The notes beneath the pieces were generated by a model that made no database searches, had not been told where the DNA came from, and was given only the letters and a program-made list of their open reading frames with translations. Shown here piece by piece: positions 62,520 through 64,000 of a stretch of 64,000 bases of DNA (positions within the stretch are counted from its first letter, which is position 1; every line of letters starts with the position of its first letter). This DNA comes from Bradyrhizobium sp. CCGB01 (lineage in GTDB: Bacteria; Pseudomonadota; Alphaproteobacteria; Rhizobiales; Xanthobacteraceae). The DNA lies in contig NZ_JANADK010000001.1 in the NCBI RefSeq assembly GCF_024199795.1, positions 682,001 to 746,000 on the forward strand, given 5' to 3'. Both the position numbers and the translations under genes were made by a program.

Positions 62520-63446
62520 TTACTTCTTCGCAGGGGGCGCCATCTTGCTGTCGGCCGGCTTGGCGTCGGTCTTGGCCGCGTCGGCCGGCTTGGCATCCGC
62601 CGCCGGCTGGTCCAGCCGCTCGACCTTGGCCTCCGCGCGCAGCTTGGCGACGTAGTCGGCCTGGGCCTTGCGGGTGACGTACTGCTCGATCTGCGCCTTG
62701 ACCTGCTCGAAGTCCGGCGCCTTGCGGTTGCGCTTTTCCTCGACCTTGATGATGTGCCAGCCGAACTGCGACTTCACGGGGTCGGAGATCTTGCCCGGCT
62801 CCAGCGCGAAGGCGACCGCCGAGAATTCCGGCACCATCTGTTCCTTGGTGAAGAAGCCGAGGTCGCCGCCATCGGCCGAGCCCGGATCCTTGGACTTCTT
62901 CTTGGCGAGCTCGGCGAAATCGGCGCCCTTGTCGAGCTCGGCCTTCACCGCCTTGGCCTCATCCTCGGTCTCGACCAGGATGTGGCGGGCGCGGACCTCC
63001 TGCTCGCCGGTGATCTGCTTGGAGGCCTCCTCATAGACCTTCTTCATGGCGTCGGGGGTGGTGGCGGCCTTGCCCTCGCCCGCGAGCAGGCTGTCCATCA
63101 GCAGGCGGTTGCGGGCGAACGCCAGGCGCTTCTTGAACTCCTCGCTGTCGGCGACCTTCTTGTCCTCGGCGGCCTTGCCGACGATCTTCATGTCGATCAG
63201 GAACGACAGGACGTTCTCGTCCTTGGTCGCCGGGTCCATCTGGGCGAGGCTCGGTCCGAGTTCCTCCTCGGCCATGGCGACGTCGCTCTTCCTGATTTCC
63301 GCGCCATTGACCTTCGCCAGCACCGGATCGTCAGCGGCCCGGAGCGGGCCCGCAAACGCCAGGGTCAGCGCCAGAGCGAGGCTGCCAGCCAGGGCGGACG
63401 CATAGCGGAAACGCTGGCCGGTGATTACCGGGAACGAGGTGGTCAT
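62520..63446 (-). CDS. Parvulin-type peptidylprolyl isomerase (periplasmic)
   Basis: This 308-residue protein has a signal peptide (FRYASALAGSLALALTLAFA, cut after LRA). A SurA-like helical N-terminal part (EIRKSDVAMAEEELGPSLAQ) follows. The parvulin domain then runs VRARHILVETEDEA, SKDPGSADGGDLGFF and FGWHIIKVEEKR. The C terminus is a Lys/Ala/Asp/Pro-rich tail. AAGGA lies about 7 bases before the ATG at 63446. It folds exported proteins, which fits its place opposite secA. Confidence 0.92.
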   Translation of the reverse strand: MTTSFPVITGQRFRYASALAGSLALALTLAFAGPLRAADDPVLAKVNGAEIRKSDVAMAEEELGPSLAQMDPATKDENVLSFLIDMKIVGKAAEDKKVADSEEFKKRLAFARNRLLMDSLLAGEGKAATTPDAMKKVYEEASKQITGEQEVRARHILVETEDEAKAVKAELDKGADFAELAKKKSKDPGSADGGDLGFFTKEQMVPEFSAVAFALEPGKISDPVKSQFGWHIIKVEEKRNRKAPDFEQVKAQIEQYVTRKAQADYVAKLRAEAKVERLDQPAADAKPADAAKTDAKPADSKMAPPAKK

Positions 63447-63799
63447 GGAAAATCCTTTTGTTGAAGCAGGGGGCTGCTCGAGCGGGGCGGACACTCGCCC
63501 AATTCAGGGGGGCTTGGCAACGCGAAAAGTCTGTCAAAATGATGAATTAGCCGCAATGCGCCCGCCGTTGACAAGGCCCTGACCGGGCCATATCTCTGCC
63601 CGGTCGCGACCATGGCGATGGCGTTTATTTTGCTGCGTTTTTGGCCGTTGAACCCAGACTTGCCCAATTCCCACCCATATGGCGGATGACCCCCGCAGTC
63701 CGGGCTCTGGCGCCATCAGGCGTCACGGTGAGTTGATAGGCAGGCGGGTGACAACTTCTTGGCTGCACCGCGGTTAAATCGCGAACACAGGAACTAGGC
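63447..63799. other. Divergent promoter region of the parvulin gene and secA
   Basis: 353 bases without a supported gene. On the plus strand TTGACA (63568-63573) and TATCTC (63591-63596) are 17 bases apart, a reasonable sigma-70-type promoter for secA about 200 bases upstream of its start. A GCGGTTAAATCGCG dyad lies about 30 bases before secA. Confidence 0.4.
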
Positions 63800-64000
63800 A
63801 TGATCGGCGCGCTCGCCCGCAAGTTTTTCGGCTCCGCCAACGACCGGCGGGTGAAGGGATATCAGTCCCGCGTCAACGCGATCAACGCGCTGGAGCCGGA
63901 GGTCTCGAAACTCTCCGACGAGGCGCTGAAGGCCCGCACCGCCGAGTTCAAGAAACAGCTCGCCGAAGGCAAGACGCTCGACGACCTGCTGGTGCCCGCC
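63800..64000 (+). CDS. secA: Preprotein translocase ATPase SecA (N-terminal part, cut by window edge)
   Basis: The first 67 residues of SecA are visible, starting [20 protein letters not shown], with [20 protein letters not shown], the typical N-terminal helix before the motor domain. AGGA lies 7 bases before the ATG. SecA drives export of unfolded proteins through SecYEG. The rest of the gene is outside the window. It is divergent from the parvulin gene. Confidence 0.95.
   Translation, partial: MIGALARKFFGSANDRRVKGYQSRVNAINALEPEVSKLSDEALKARTAEFKKQLAEGKTLDDLLVPA

Overview
The window is chromosomal DNA of an alphaproteobacterium, almost certainly Bradyrhizobium or a very close relative. GC and coding density are high. 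The genes point the same way: PHB genes phaR/phaA/phaB, an acdS/acdR pair, DUF4167, a PTS-Ntr enzyme I with a GAF domain, metY next to a homoserine acyltransferase, and secA divergent from a parvulin gene. Several families of short palindromic intergenic repeats that I associate with Bradyrhizobium genomes are also present. The genus call rests on recalled knowledge, not on a search. No rRNA, tRNA, CRISPR array, insertion sequence or phage gene was seen. Layout, left to right. (1) 1-9390: a long, tightly coupled minus-strand operon reading permease B, permease C, double ATPase, peptide-type binding protein, CapA-like protein, gamma-glutamyltransferase-like protein, serine dehydratase (cut by the window edge). 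It is faced by a LysR gene whose upstream region carries a perfect palindrome. (2) 9595-17529: a LysR/MFS divergent pair, a uracil-DNA-glycosylase-fold protein coupled to an amidohydrolase, an amidase with a histone-H1-like basic tail, and an orphan Tad-type protein with a VWA-like domain. (3) 18104-25102: methionine genes metY and the acyltransferase behind a structured leader, a polysaccharide deacetylase, recQ, and acdS/acdR. (4) 25211-33579: accessory metabolism, including a Cds1-like PLP enzyme, an AT-richer orphan, a carboxymuconolactone decarboxylase-like protein, a PilZ-like/PAS/PAS/GGDEF cyclase, an outer-membrane protein, a hydrolase, a branched-chain aminotransferase and a methyltransferase. 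(5) 33686-36741: the PHB module phaR / phaA-phaB with tandem palindromes between phaA and phaB. (6) 36857-41499: a drug/metabolite exporter, a flavin reductase-like protein, gloB with a cupin, a degenerate methyltransferase, and DUF4167. (7) 41963-54587: the housekeeping series DUF4167, prmC, prfA, ptsP, lysC, all on the minus strand. A block between prmC and prfA holds a HIT protein, a Liv-type ABC operon with a permease-ATPase fusion, a protein resembling the C-terminal domain of RNA polymerase alpha, and a MarR regulator. (8) 54736-64000: a PH-domain membrane protein, ubiG, an EamA transporter, the chain comF-grxC-nitrilase-DUF1178, an NDUFAF5-like methyltransferase, the chain parvulin-argJ-mutT, and the start of secA. 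Many genes in the operons overlap by a few bases (ATGA or TGATG), so translational coupling is common. The items most worth a second look are the gamma-glutamyl-type operon, the glycosylase-fold/amidohydrolase pair, the amidase with the basic tail, the alpha-CTD-like protein, and the structured leader of the methionine genes.
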